Source: Eutrigla gurnardus | Lineage: Eukaryota > Chordata > Actinopteri > Perciformes > Triglidae | Direction: 5' to 3' | Length of the DNA: 64,000 nt | NCBI GenBank assembly: GCA_963514095.1 | Contig: OY741266.1 | Span: 29,274,355 to 29,338,354, forward strand | Shown here: positions 57,299-64,000 of the stretch, in pieces | How positions within the stretch are numbered: position 1 is the first letter of the stretch | Layout of the letters: each line of letters opens with the position of its first letter | Notes under the pieces: model-generated | Databases searched by the model: none | Seen by the model: the letters and a program-made list of their open reading frames with translations, nothing else | Told to the model about the DNA's origin: nothing | Position numbers and translations under genes: made by a program

Positions 57299-58196
57299 AC
57301 ACACATTTTAACCAGGCAGCAACCACCAATTCTGAGAAGTGAAGACAAATCTGAAGTGCCTTATAAGTGCCAGTCTGCTGGCCACCAGGGGGCGACTCCT
57401 CTCTGGTTGTATAGAAGTCTATGAGAAAATGGTCCTACTTCTCTCTGCTGGCCACCAGGGGGCGACTCCTCTCTGGTTGTATAGAAGTCTATGAGAAAAT
57501 GGTCCTACTTCTCTCTGCTGGCCACCAGGGGGCGACTCCTCTCTGGTTGTATAGAAGTCTATGAGAAAATGGTCCTACTTCTCTCTTGATGTATTATCTC
57601 AGTAAACATTGTAAACATGAGTTTATGGTCTCAATCTCTAGTTTCAAGTCTTCTTCAATCCAGCATGATGTTCATTTAGTACATTATGGTCCATTTAGAG
57701 TCCACCAGACCAGAAAGCAGGGGATGCTTTAGGGGGCGGGGCTTACCTGCTGATTGACAGGTCCATTTAGAGTCCACCAGACCAGAAAGCAAGGGATGCT
57801 TTAGGGGGCGGGGCTTAGTGACTGACAAGTCACCACCACAGCATCACTACCCCAATACCATCTACTAAGATGACTTTAACACTTTAAAACTGTAACGTTG
57901 AGTTTGAGTTATGAAGCTAACTGATGTTTACAACTTCACGCCAGAAGCCAAAATACATAAATACCAAAATTAGCAGCTTGGAAACCGTAGTCCACAAACC
58001 ACCGGTTGACATCACGATGACTGCGACTTCTTATATTCAGTCTGTGGTTTCGAAGGCAGTTGACACTGTTTTGTTTTTTTGTCCTGGCCTGCAGGGGGCG
58101 CAACTTCAGAATACGTCAAAAGGTTGTCAATCTCTGGCATCAACATGGACGTGGCTACCTTCACCAGTCTGGATGAGAGCGTTCTACTGGTCAGTG

Positions 58197-58231
<35 letters not shown>

Positions 58232-59572
58232 TAAATTTAGCAGCACTGCGTATCTTGTGTCCATTTCTCATGAGTCACATATCTTCCGAACATTCTGACA
58301 CTAAAAGTATTAAAAGTAAAAGTACTTATTGTATTTTACTATTATTTATGATGTATCTGTATTAACATTACTGCCTCATTAATGGGTATTTTGTATTTTA
58401 ATGCTTTATTCTACAGCGATGCGTAAAGATCGACATACGTCCTGTGAGAACCACGTATCTCTAAAAAGTCAACGTAAAGTAAAAAGTATTTACTGATGAG
58501 GAAATACTCAAGTGAAAGTACCTTAAATAATACTTAATTACTTTATTTGAGTAATGTACTTTGTTACGTTCCGCTAATGCATTTGGTTTAAATTCTGGAT
58601 TAAAAAAATAAATATTATTATAATATATATAATATCAAATGTGTCTGCTCTCCCTAGAACCTGAGGGTCAGCGAGGTTCAAGGTCTGCTTGGCACCAACT
58701 TGCCAGAATTAAAGTCCTATGAAAACGACACGCTGGTGCAGGACTGGATCAGCCGTCAGTCCCAGACGGAGCTCGACACTTTGGGAGTGGGACTTGTGGG
58801 GGGTAGGGCTGACGCTACAACCACCGCCCCTCCAACCACCGCCCCCCCAACCACCGCCCCCCCAACCACCGCCCCTCCAACCACCGCAACCACCACCCCC
58901 AACACCGCAACCACCACCCCCAACACTGCAACCACTACCCCCAACACCGCAACCACCACCCCCAACACCGCAACCACCACCCCCAACACTGCAACCACTA
59001 CGCCCAACACCGCAACCACCCCCCCCAAAACTGCAACCACCACCACCACCACCCCCATCACTCCGACCACCACCACCATCACTCCGACCACCACCACCAG
59101 TCCTACAACCAACACCACAGGTGATTATTGAGTATTTGTTGTAGTTGTGTTGTTTCCATGTCCTCTAGTCAGAATGCCCACTCGTTGCCTGGGACCTGTT
59201 GGCTTTAAAACAAGTCTGCTTGGTGTTCCAGGAACACCCCCGATGACACCAGCAGGTGCATACCATTTCTGATCTTAGTTGAACGTGAGATCAACATATC
59301 GGAAGTGATTGACTGATTAAGGTTTATAAGGTTGACTGGACCTTAGAGAAAATACCTCAAATGAACCAAATAGAACCACACATATGTGGAAAGTCAGACC
59401 CCTGCTGGACCGGAGGGCTCCTCATAGACTTGTCCTCCACAACCATCACAGCTGATCTCTAAACCGAGTTCCTGTGTCTGTTTTTTCAGGAAGCAACAGT
59501 TCCCGCCTCCGAGCAGACGCCGGCTTCTCCTTCCTCGCTCTCCTTGCCCTCCTCATCGCTTCTCTTGGATGA
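35787..59572 (+). CDS. giant mesothelin/stereocilin/otoancorin-family GPI-anchored protein
   Basis: A cell-surface or extracellular protein of the mesothelin superfamily, whose members form alpha-solenoid (ARM-like) adhesion or matrix-anchoring proteins. I find 65 coding exons, given in the part entries below, all joining in phase to about 2727 codons. The start ATG 35787 gives a signal peptide (MRSRYLFLLVYLLESCC). The body repeats a unit of about 190 residues containing CLSxxNxSCxxYQ and WLMxNxGxF...LNPxF motifs, with many N-x-S/T sites. Residues about 262-351 are nonapeptide repeats, about 2255-2296 are polybasic, and about 2592-2692 are a Thr/Pro stalk. The end is hydrophobic and terminates at TGA 59570-59572, as in a GPI signal. 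The final domain (DTLGVGL) resembles mesothelin. The orthologue is uncertain; human OTOA is also on 16p12, which is suggestive only. Confidence 0.85.
37456..39191 (+). CDS. mesothelin-like gene: cassette 1 with nonapeptide repeats
   Basis: Exons 37456-37655, 37746-37849, 38410-38522 and 38718-39191. The first three match exons 2-4 of the basic cassette (FLSCLSTKNFSCSTYQ; WLMKNFGAFRV). The last begins like the 177-bp LEVL exon of later cassettes (LEVLHLLSPTQKAELL). It is then extended to 474 bp by ten 27-bp units at 38856-39125, encoding nonapeptides such as PGGGHNWTT and HGGGHNWTS. Most units carry the N-glycosylation sequon N-W-T. A Pro/Tyr/Ser-rich stretch follows before SLKQ. The donor at 37656 is chosen because only it keeps phase. 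Confidence 0.85.
37946..38150. repeat. dispersed repeat, copy 1
   Basis: Shares long blocks with 40800-41035, for example GTGAAGAAAGTGGAGCA and CAGGAGCTGGTGGAGACC, in the same orientation. Both copies are intronic in the mesothelin-like gene. The family is not identified. Confidence 0.85.
39203..39536. repeat. (GGAT)n/(GGGT)n tetranucleotide array
   Basis: About 330 bp of GGAT and GGGT units arranged in a higher-order pattern (runs of GGAT alternating with GGGT pairs). It starts 12 bp after the donor of exon 38718-39191. The Trp/Asp/Met/Gly frames through it are artefacts. Confidence 0.95.
39561..39836 (+). mobile_element. tRNA-derived SINE
   Basis: Begins with an A-box-like GGCTCAGAGGTAGAGC. 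The body contains GTATGAATGTGTATGAATG repeats. It ends with the AAAGGGCCTTGAGTAGTC...GACTATAAAGGCACTATAAAAATGCAGTTCC tail style known from common teleost SINEs (quoted here in parts only). Plus orientation, intronic. Confidence 0.8.
39974..41234 (+). CDS. mesothelin-like gene: cassette 2
   Basis: Exons 39974-40048, 40193-40434 and 41153-41234. The first is a short helix-rich piece (VVNGIATSFKPIGSF). The 242-bp exon is an expanded cassette exon 2 ending in phase 2. The 82-bp exon then returns to phase 0, so exons 3 and 4 of the usual cassette seem merged or one has been lost. The intron 40049-40192 is mostly CA repeat. Confidence 0.85.
40066..40145. repeat. (CA)n microsatellite
   Basis: Fills 80 of the 144 bp of intron 40049-40192 in the mesothelin-like gene. 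Confidence 0.95.
40800..41035. repeat. dispersed repeat, copy 2
   Basis: Partner of 37946-38150, in the 718-bp intron before the exon at 41153. Confidence 0.85.
41328..45028 (+). CDS. mesothelin-like gene: 11-exon cassette A
   Basis: Exons 41328-41471, 42774-42976, 43057-43154, 43753-43871, 43963-44139, 44228-44259, 44357-44454, 44581-44603, 44718-44739, 44823-44850, 44950-45028. Lengths are 144, 203, 98, 119, 177, 32, 98, 23, 22, 28 and 79 bp. Peptide anchors are SCLSTKNFSC, WLMENFGVY, LEVLRLLTPKQIAEML and a Cys-containing run of four tiny exons (ECIPKNFT; CLATQYN; TAICKGVN). The exons keep the phase pattern of cassette B. Confidence 0.88.
41549..42720 (-). mobile_element. SINE-like repeat with internally expanded minisatellite
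   Basis: The right end (42580-42720), read on the minus strand, starts with a tRNA-like head (GGCGGCACGGTGGTAGAGTGG, box-B-like GGTTCGATTCC). It continues into the GGAGAACCC and CTTTGGACTGTGGGAGGA blocks of a very common teleost repeat. Next to it the internal segment AGACAGACAGGTAACCAGTC is repeated about 3 times (42467-42580) and about 11 more times (41549-41980), unit about 38-41 bp. The array is split by a LINE fragment. Confidence 0.8.
41980..42466 (+). mobile_element. non-LTR retrotransposon 3' end
   Basis: Frame 41992-42282 encodes the C-terminus typical of teleost LINE reverse-transcriptase proteins: IDYKILLLTFKAIHNLAPP, then GSRAFSRSAPRLWNSLP and FKSRLKTHLFKNAF before TAA 42280-42282. 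A 3' UTR with TTTTATTTTATT runs and a short ATT-repeat tail follow. Only the 5'-truncated end is present and no active protein can be made. It splits the minisatellite described above. Confidence 0.88.
43398..43711. mobile_element. MITE with long inverted repeats, TA flanks
   Basis: Element 43400-43709. The ends pair over roughly 45 bp (CTACGATTTGGAATAAAAAA on the left, its inverse on the right, then CCATTCAGTC-type blocks). Flanking TA dinucleotides suggest a Tc1/mariner-type origin. The interior holds a further palindrome around CTCCGGAAGGCTCC. Intronic in cassette A. Confidence 0.8.
45393..48125 (+). CDS. mesothelin-like gene: 11-exon cassette B
   Basis: Exons 45393-45539, 45670-45881, 46481-46581, 46657-46775, 46862-47038, 47122-47153, 47243-47340, 47716-47738, 47829-47850, 47929-47956, 48053-48125. 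Lengths are 147, 212, 101, 119, 177, 32, 98, 23, 22, 28 and 73 bp, almost a copy of cassette A. Anchors: CLSSRNLSCQSYQ, WLMKNLGPF, LEVLQLLTPAQSAELL, then the tiny-exon run (GCNIYSGE; CNVTSTN; TDICVGVN). The 73-bp last exon ends in EEVACAS, where cassette A ends in ETYACAQ. Confidence 0.9.
45926..46422. mobile_element. hAT-type MITE with 8-bp target duplication
   Basis: Element 45934-46414 (481 bp), ends CAGGGGTCTCAAACT and its inverse, flanked by a perfect 8-bp repeat CTTTAGAC at 45926-45933 and 46415-46422. The left part contains an internal duplication of about 70 bp (CTGGAGATAGAGTCTGGGTG twice). Located in the intron before the exon at 46481. Confidence 0.92.
47440..47595. repeat. dispersed repeat shared with 54825-54975, copy 1
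   Basis: Contains TGATTGGCGGTTACCCTC, CCTGCTCTCTCTGTGTCTGA and AGGTCATGTTGTTTACAAAG. The second copy, 7.4 kb away in the same orientation, carries about 16 extra bases in the middle. Both are intronic. The family is unknown to me. Confidence 0.85.
48150..48790. repeat. TACTTGAGTA-family dispersed repeat
   Basis: Starts with GTGGTGGATCAAGTACATTTACT and is rich in TACTTGAGTA/TACTCAAGT words. Relatives lie at about 16680-16860, 25620-26000, 31740-31900, 33330-33500 and 58290-58570. It fills most of the intron between cassettes B and C. Confidence 0.7.
48888..52557 (+). CDS. mesothelin-like gene: cassettes C, D, E and two further exons
   Basis: C: 48888-49034, 49116-49327, 49425-49528, 49871-49989. 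D: 50068-50223, 50304-50518, 50659-50744, 51043-51179. E: 51264-51389, 51467-51657, 51734-51822, 51910-52037. Then 52161-52288 and 52440-52557. Each cassette has the phase series 0-0, 0-2, 2-1, 1-0. C has exactly the exon lengths 147 and 212 of cassette B. D and E are more diverged and lack the tiny-exon extension. Anchors: CLTTTGLNCSTYQ, WLQKNLGGF, and in E AWFAEYIGPF at the WLM position. Confidence 0.9.
52758..52804. repeat. (TA)n microsatellite
   Basis: In the intron 52558-53136 of the mesothelin-like gene, which is otherwise featureless. Confidence 0.9.
53137..55882 (+). CDS. mesothelin-like gene: superfamily core exons
   Basis: Exons 53137-53355, 53470-53640, 54178-54327, 54408-54472, 54563-54692, 55005-55090, 55172-55301, 55501-55691, 55792-55882. 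This part looks most like mesothelin/stereocilin proteins in general: GWNQGQASAIVQSL, NNMSSLLMLGSLVVGV and SSSQLLTASKNPVFL. The boundary 53355/53470 is chosen because the 114 bp between them begin with GTAGCT and end with CCATCAG and break an otherwise familiar motif, although that stretch is itself open in frame. Confidence 0.9.
54697..54781. repeat. (GA)n directly after a splice donor
   Basis: About 42 GA units begin a few bases after the donor CAG|GTGGGC of exon 54563-54692. Confidence 0.95.
54825..54975. repeat. dispersed repeat, copy 2
   Basis: Partner of 47440-47595; see there. Confidence 0.85.
56017..57210 (+). CDS. mesothelin-like gene: polybasic exon and following exons
   Basis: Exons 56017-56140, 56221-56411, 56559-56720, 56800-56936 and 57068-57210. 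The first encodes about 41 residues of which roughly half are Lys or Arg, including RRRLRRE and RKRSKRS, good candidates for proprotein-convertase (furin) cleavage. Mesothelin is known to be cut by furin from a precursor, so a similar split is plausible here. The next exons return to the ordinary solenoid style (CCLSASTVKDNLDAI; ALGSAELNAIGGANLCSL). Confidence 0.88.
57217..57305. repeat. (CA)n microsatellite
   Basis: Begins about 7 bp after the donor of exon 57068-57210. A separate (TG)n tract lies at 58197-58224, just after the donor at 58190. Confidence 0.95.
57375..57585. repeat. 70-bp tandem repeat, three copies, each with a CTCF-like motif
   Basis: Three nearly identical 70-bp units. 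Each contains TGGCCACCAGGGGGCGAC, at 57379-57396, 57449-57466 and 57519-57536, which matches the published CTCF consensus over its first 16 bases. The unit also holds GTATAGAAGTCTATGAGAAA, a word I recall from widespread teleost repeats. Confidence 0.9.
57690..57840. repeat. 62-bp repeat, two copies
   Basis: Two copies of a unit with GTCCATTTAGAGTCCACCAG and GATGCTTTAGGGGGCGGGGC. Same intron as the CTCF-like array. Confidence 0.85.
58095..59572 (+). CDS. mesothelin-like gene: C-terminal domain, mucin stalk and GPI signal
   Basis: Exons 58095-58189, 58658-59120, 59232-59255 and 59490-59572. The second ends the folded part (LDTLGVGL) and then runs into about 100 residues of TTAPP repeats and TTTPNTA heptapeptide repeats, expected to be densely O-glycosylated. 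The 24-bp exon could be skipped without changing frame. The last exon has a small-residue region (SNSSRLRADAG) and a 16-residue hydrophobic end, the layout of a GPI-attachment signal. Confidence 0.9.
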
Positions 59573-59882
59573 AGAACACACTGGCTGATTATTGTACTTG
59601 ATGAATACATATCCACTAATTGAAGGAGATGCAGTAGCTGCATGCAGGGTTTTAATATCTATTACTATGAAGATTTTAAAGTGCAATAACGAGACGTACG
59701 TATGCTCTGAAACCTCTTGACACTTTTTTTAGGCTTGTATTTACTTTATTTTGTGTTTTTATTGTTAAAACTAATAATGAAATGAACAAAAGAGAAATGA
59801 CTGTCACTGTAATCCAGAGGTTCCACTTTGAAATAGCACTTTTAGGCAGGTTTGACCTCGTCTGGAGCTGAACGAGATTAAT

Positions 59883-59888
59883 AATAAA
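59883..59888 (+). terminator. poly(A) signal of the mesothelin-like gene
   Basis: AATAAA 311 bp after the stop codon, followed by TTTTGTGTT-rich sequence. It precedes the transposon cluster at 59958. Confidence 0.6.
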
Positions 59889-60315
59889 TGCATTTTGTGT
59901 TATATCAAAACTTGTCACATGGTCAGTTTATTGATATTCAAAGGGAAAGTAAATTAAAGCAACACTAAAGAGTTTTTAGTGCCTTAAAATAATGTTTCCA
60001 AAATAGTTCCAGTGGTTCATCACCTCAAAACCGGGTGAACGGCATTTCAGCATTCGCTCTGCAGCCCTGTATTGGCTGTAACCGCACTATGTAACTTTGC
60101 CTCGTCGGGTAGCGGTTTTGTAGTTCTAATGAGACTACGAATTTGACCTGCTTTACGGCAAGCGTTACAAAAGCCGGTAGGTGGAGGCTCTGCGTGGAGA
60201 TCAGAGGGAGAACACCCGGCAGGTGCGTGGAAGATACCTTCCGATGAGGCGAAGAAAAGAAAACGGGAGCATGACAAAGAAAGAGCTCGTACGAGAGTGA
60301 ATATCGGACCGGCTC

Positions 60316-60873
60316 ACACTCGTCAGTGTTGCCAGGTGTACGATAATTATCGTATTTGTACGATCATTTTGCCCTCTGTAAGATGTACGATCAATAATCC
60401 CAAAAAAGACCAGAAATACGATAATTTCACCATTCCGTGAATGTGTGGTTGTAATTGGTTGTAATCAGCCTGTCGCAACTGTCTGTCGGAGTTTTTTTGT
60501 GAATCTGAAGGCATCTGTTTCACGATTGGCTGGAAATTCCAGCCAATCGTGCTTTTCTATATGTGAGCTACGAGTGACGTGTAGGCCTATGCGTTTGCCT
60601 CAGAACAACGGCCATGATTGGCTGAACAGTCCGCTGCGCCCGCCCCATGAGTGAGGAAAAAAAATTAAGAAGAAGCAGAGCCAGTCTGGAAGAAGAAGCG
60701 CTGAAAATGAGTGAACATGTTAGACGCTATTCAACACTAGAGTGACTACAGCGCATCAATAGACTTGTTATTTTGGTTATGACGGGTGTAAGATAATTTC
60801 CCTCAAAATACGATAATTTTATGTCTCTGGTACGATAATCCTACATTTCTCACCTGGCAACACTGACACTCGT
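60316..60873. mobile_element. hAT-type MITE nested in the TTAA element
   Basis: Element 60324-60865 (542 bp). Perfect 15-bp inverted ends, CAGTGTTGCCAGGTG and its inverse, and a perfect 8-bp duplication ACACTCGT at 60316-60323 and 60866-60873. The subterminal parts are rich in ACGATAAT words. No coding capacity. Confidence 0.93.
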
Positions 60874-61019
60874 TGGCGAGAGCTGAAGGAGGCTACAAAT
60901 GCAAGACGGATGGTGACCTTGTTGCTGCTGGACTTAAATAATAATAATAAGAAATAATACCGGTAATCATTTTTTTTCCAACAGTGTGCATCTGTGTACA
61001 ATACATTGTCAATTATTTT

Positions 61020-61450
61020 ATTGGCTCATGTTAGCTAAGGCGTTAGCTATTGTGGTAATATGTATGTAACTATCACTATGGCTCATGTTAGCTAATCTTA
61101 GCTAAGGCGTTAGCTATTGTGTTAATATATATGTAACTATCGCTGTGGCTCATGTTAGCTAATCTAAGCTAAGGCGTTAGCTATTGTGCTAATATATATG
61201 TAACTATCGCTATGGCTCATGTTAGCTTATCTTAGCTAAGGCGTTAGCTATTGTGCTAATATATATGTAACTATCGCTATGGCTCATGTTAGCTAATCTT
61301 AGCTAAGGCGTTAGCTATTGTGCTAATATATATGTAACTATCGCTATGGCTCATGTTAGCTAATCTTAGCTAAGGCGTTAGCTATTGTGCTAATATATAT
61401 GTAACTATCGCTATGGCTCATGTTAGCTAATCTTAGCTAAGGCGTTAGCT
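61020..61450. repeat. 66-bp tandem array, about 6-7 copies
   Basis: Units contain GGCTCATGTTAGCTAATC and GCTAAGGCGTTAGCTATTG, full of TTAGCTAA palindromes, with few differences between copies. It lies inside the TTAA-flanked element. Confidence 0.95.
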
Positions 61451-61639
61451 ACTCTACCTTGTCACTGGACATCGTTCAAATCGTTCATCGTTTCCAGAGC
61501 CGGTTCTGCATACAAACAAATAACGTGCGTGCGACGGTAGGCTGCGGTAGGCTAAATTATTTACCACGGTAGTAATGGACAATTCCGCTTCCAACCTGTA
61601 GGGGGACCGAAGAGGAAAACTTCTTAAGTGTTGCTTTAA

Positions 61640-63360
61640 AATCCAGTATGATTGCATCTGAATTCATTCAGGAGGACTGGAGTTAGATGTGATGGAAGCA
61701 GTCGTCCACATTATTTTCTCGATGAATCATAATTAAACAAAAACTATGTCAATTGAATGCAATGGCTGTAAATAAGAAGCGTACGTACCTCGACATCAAC
61801 CACGACAAAACACGGGAGGAGAATCAGCTGACAGATTTTAATCAGTAAAAACGGGTGCAATATTTCACATGTAAACAATTGCAGCATCTCATTCTCAATA
61901 CCTGAATAGTTACAAAGAAATCATACGTTAGTGACTCGAGGATTCCTGTAAAAATAGATCAGTTTAACAAAAGAACGACATCCTCTTTAAAAAAAAAAAA
62001 CCCAATACATTTTTGCTAACCCTTTCCAAGTGCTTTTAAAGGCTCACCTCCAGGAGGGACAGCAGGTGTCTCAGCCTCATAAGTAGCCCTCTCTCTCCTG
62101 CATGTCCATTTATGATCAGGACTGTGGGAAAACATCTTCTTCATCATCATCATCATCATCATTTGACCTCGTAGCAGCATAATAGTGGCGTTTATATTTA
62201 CCTCAGTGGCAGTGAAAACCAGTTTATTCTAATATTCCCGATGTGCCCTTCTAGTGTTGAAGATGTTAAAGGGCAACTACGTCAGTTTTCAAACTTCATA
62301 TACGTTATTCCGCTGGTCTGAGACAGTCCCAAAAATATATGAAAACATGATCCAGTGCTAAATCTCAAATTTGTGATGTCATCGAGTATGTCTGGAAGTA
62401 GAATAATCTTATACTTGCACTTATATGGAAGCGTTATTATGAACACTGTCATCACTACTGCATTGCATTGAGGTATATTGTACTGGTGTGGAGCCCTATG
62501 TTTGCATACTGGAATATTTCACAGGAAATAGTATGCATACTAATGGTTTCATATGAAGGGTTTGGACATACTATAAAAATCTCATACTGTTTTAGCGTAG
62601 TATACAATGTTAGTATGGAGATTTAATTTATTTCTGAGGACACTACAATAAAATAAAGCTCATTTAAGTATAAAAAAAGAATAGGATTTCTACCTGATGA
62701 CATCACAAGCTTGAGACTTACTTTCCTAAAACATGGACGTTAATTCAGGTGGTGTTTAAGAGTTTTTAGTGTCACGTTGATCAGGTGTAAGCCAAAGAAG
62801 GAACATCATAAAAAGGATTCATGTATGATGAAAAATAGTATGTTAAAAAAAGAAAGAGAAACTGAGCAGCAGAGCATCGATTGATGGAAATCTGCAGAAA
62901 AAAACGCACATTATACTGAATTTACCATGATAGCGTTTATAGTAGGCTACAGCTCATTTAAACACCCTGGCTGTTTTTATTTAGATTAATTATTTGGGCT
63001 TTTGTGTGAGAACCCGTGGTAGTTCAGGGACGGTAGGAAATGGGGCTGCAGGGTCCGCGTAGAAAGTTTAATTCCATTTCAACCCTTCAACAGAAATGAC
63101 ATGTTCTTATTTAAAAAGCACAGTTGGCACTGAATTCCCCTCCTAAGTGTGGATTAGCCCACTTTAATGAAAGCACTTTGGAGCGTTCGGTCTCAAACAA
63201 ACGCTCCTTTTGTTTTTTAGCGTTTTCCTTCCAGCCGTCACTTCTTCCTCGTCCTCTTTTCCAAGACACATCACGTTTGGATTCATTCTCTCAGCTGGAA
63301 TCACGTCTGTTCTCATGGATTTCAGTCCGTTTCCTGACCCTCCATCCTCTCAGGCCGTGG
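61640..63360. other. intergenic, no gene seen
   Basis: Contains a short (CAT)n at about 62138-62161. A minus-strand AATAAA at 62976-62981 could be the poly(A) signal of the following gene (385 bp past its stop). No coding region or RNA gene was recognised. Confidence 0.5.
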
Positions 63361-63898
63361 TCAGGAGGCCATGTGACTTTTCCTCTGTTCCTCCTTCCTC
63401 TCCTCGTCCGGCTGCTCCTCAGCCTCCGTCCTGTCCTTCAGCGCCCCCAGCAGGACCCTGAGCAGCGAGTTCTCGTTCAGCAGGTTTTCAGCAGCGTCCG
63501 CCAGCTCCTGCAGCCGCCTCACCGCCTCCGCCAGCTGCCGGTTCTTCTCCCGGTGCTGCTCCTCCAAGCTCCGCCTCTCCCGCCGCAGCTCTGCGTTCTG
63601 GGCCTCCAAGCCGAGCGCGTCTAACGCCAGACGCCTGTTGTCGCGCCACAGCTGCGCCAGCTGCTGGGAGAGACGTTCGCGGGCGTGACGCAGCACTCGC
63701 ACCTCTTGCTGGAGCGCCAGGAACTCGGCACGGAGGACGGGACCGGGTCCCGGACCGGGATCTGGACCCTCTGCGTCGCTGAATTCCGGCACCGGTTTGT
63801 CTGCGTATTGCACGGAGCCGGAGTGCTGCAGGAGGAAGTGGAGGAGGTTGGGGAGCGTGATGGGCAGGTCGTCGGGGAACTTCACACTCGAGTGTTTT
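63361..63898 (-). CDS. unrecognised coiled-coil protein, last exon (partial)
   Basis: A minus-strand exon beginning after an acceptor-like CATCAAG at 63899-63900 (phase 2) and ending at the stop 63361-63363, about 179 residues. It starts with a folded-looking hydrophobic segment (LPITLPNLLHFLLQH). A Gly/Pro/Asp linker (GPDPGPGPGP) follows, then about 110 residues of Arg/Glu/Leu heptads (RRERRSLEEQ, ENLLNENSLLRVLL), a clear coiled coil. The high G/C third positions and length without stops support real coding. I do not recognise the family. The earlier exons lie to the right of the window. Confidence 0.7.
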
Positions 63899-64000
63899 CT
63901 TGATGAGCAGAAACAGAGAGAAAAGTGTGAACGCTCAAATTCATTAAATTGTGCAGACAATTCCTCCGTTTTTTAGTTTATTCCTATTTCTTAATTTATA

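Larger units (their letters stand above)
59954..61639. mobile_element. TTAA-flanked inverted-repeat element (PiggyBac-like), with nested insertions
   Basis: Body 59958-61635. The left end AGCAACACTAAAGAG and the right end (inverse AGCAACACTTAAGAAG) form imperfect inverted repeats, flanked on both sides by TTAA (59954-59957, 61636-61639). TTAA targets are typical of the PiggyBac group, though the termini are not the classic CCC type. The interior was interrupted by a hAT element and contains a tandem array. No intact transposase was found. Confidence 0.65.

Overview
The window is from a vertebrate nuclear genome, almost certainly a ray-finned (teleost) fish. All genes are split by GT-AG introns, many of them only 75-200 bp long. 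The DNA is packed with (CA)n, (GA)n, (CT)n and (AAT)n microsatellites and with repeat families typical of teleosts (hAT-type MITEs, tRNA-derived SINEs, a non-LTR LINE tail). No species is claimed. Exon models were built by hand from splice sites, reading phase and remembered family sequences; every full gene model closes in frame.

Layout: (1) 968-1224 (+), the last two coding exons of cdc37 (Hsp90-kinase co-chaperone); the rest lies to the left of the window. (2) 5269-14796 (+), a cAMP phosphodiesterase of the PDE4 family, best read as pde4a because of its sequence and its CDC37 neighbour (both on human 19p13.2). It has an exceptional Glu-rich tail and a probable extra 3' coding exon at 14846-15046. 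(3) 17252-25180 (-), a 16-exon GGA clathrin adaptor, probably gga2. (4) 26918-31461 (-), ears2, mitochondrial glutamyl-tRNA synthetase, 10 exons. Gene order and orientation EARS2 then GGA2 match human 16p12. (5) 35787-59572 (+), a very large GPI-anchored protein of the mesothelin/stereocilin/otoancorin superfamily: 65 coding exons, about 2727 residues. It is built from repeated four-exon cassettes and carries a His-Gly-rich nonapeptide repeat, a polybasic exon and a mucin-like stalk. (6) 63361-63898 (-), the last exon of an unrecognised coiled-coil protein.

Pde4a and gga2 converge on a shared intergenic stretch near 15-17 kb. Ears2 and gga2 run head to tail. The mesothelin-like gene diverges from ears2 across about 4.3 kb of mostly repetitive DNA. 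The region 59.9-61.6 kb is a nested transposon: a hAT element inside a TTAA-flanked element that also holds a tandem array.

The most unusual content is the modular mesothelin-like gene (exon cassettes with identical exon lengths and phases), the purine/pyrimidine architecture around the last pde4a exons, and simple repeats or transposons lying directly against splice acceptors. This is ordinary chromosomal DNA, not an operon or a defence island; the genes have unrelated cellular roles.
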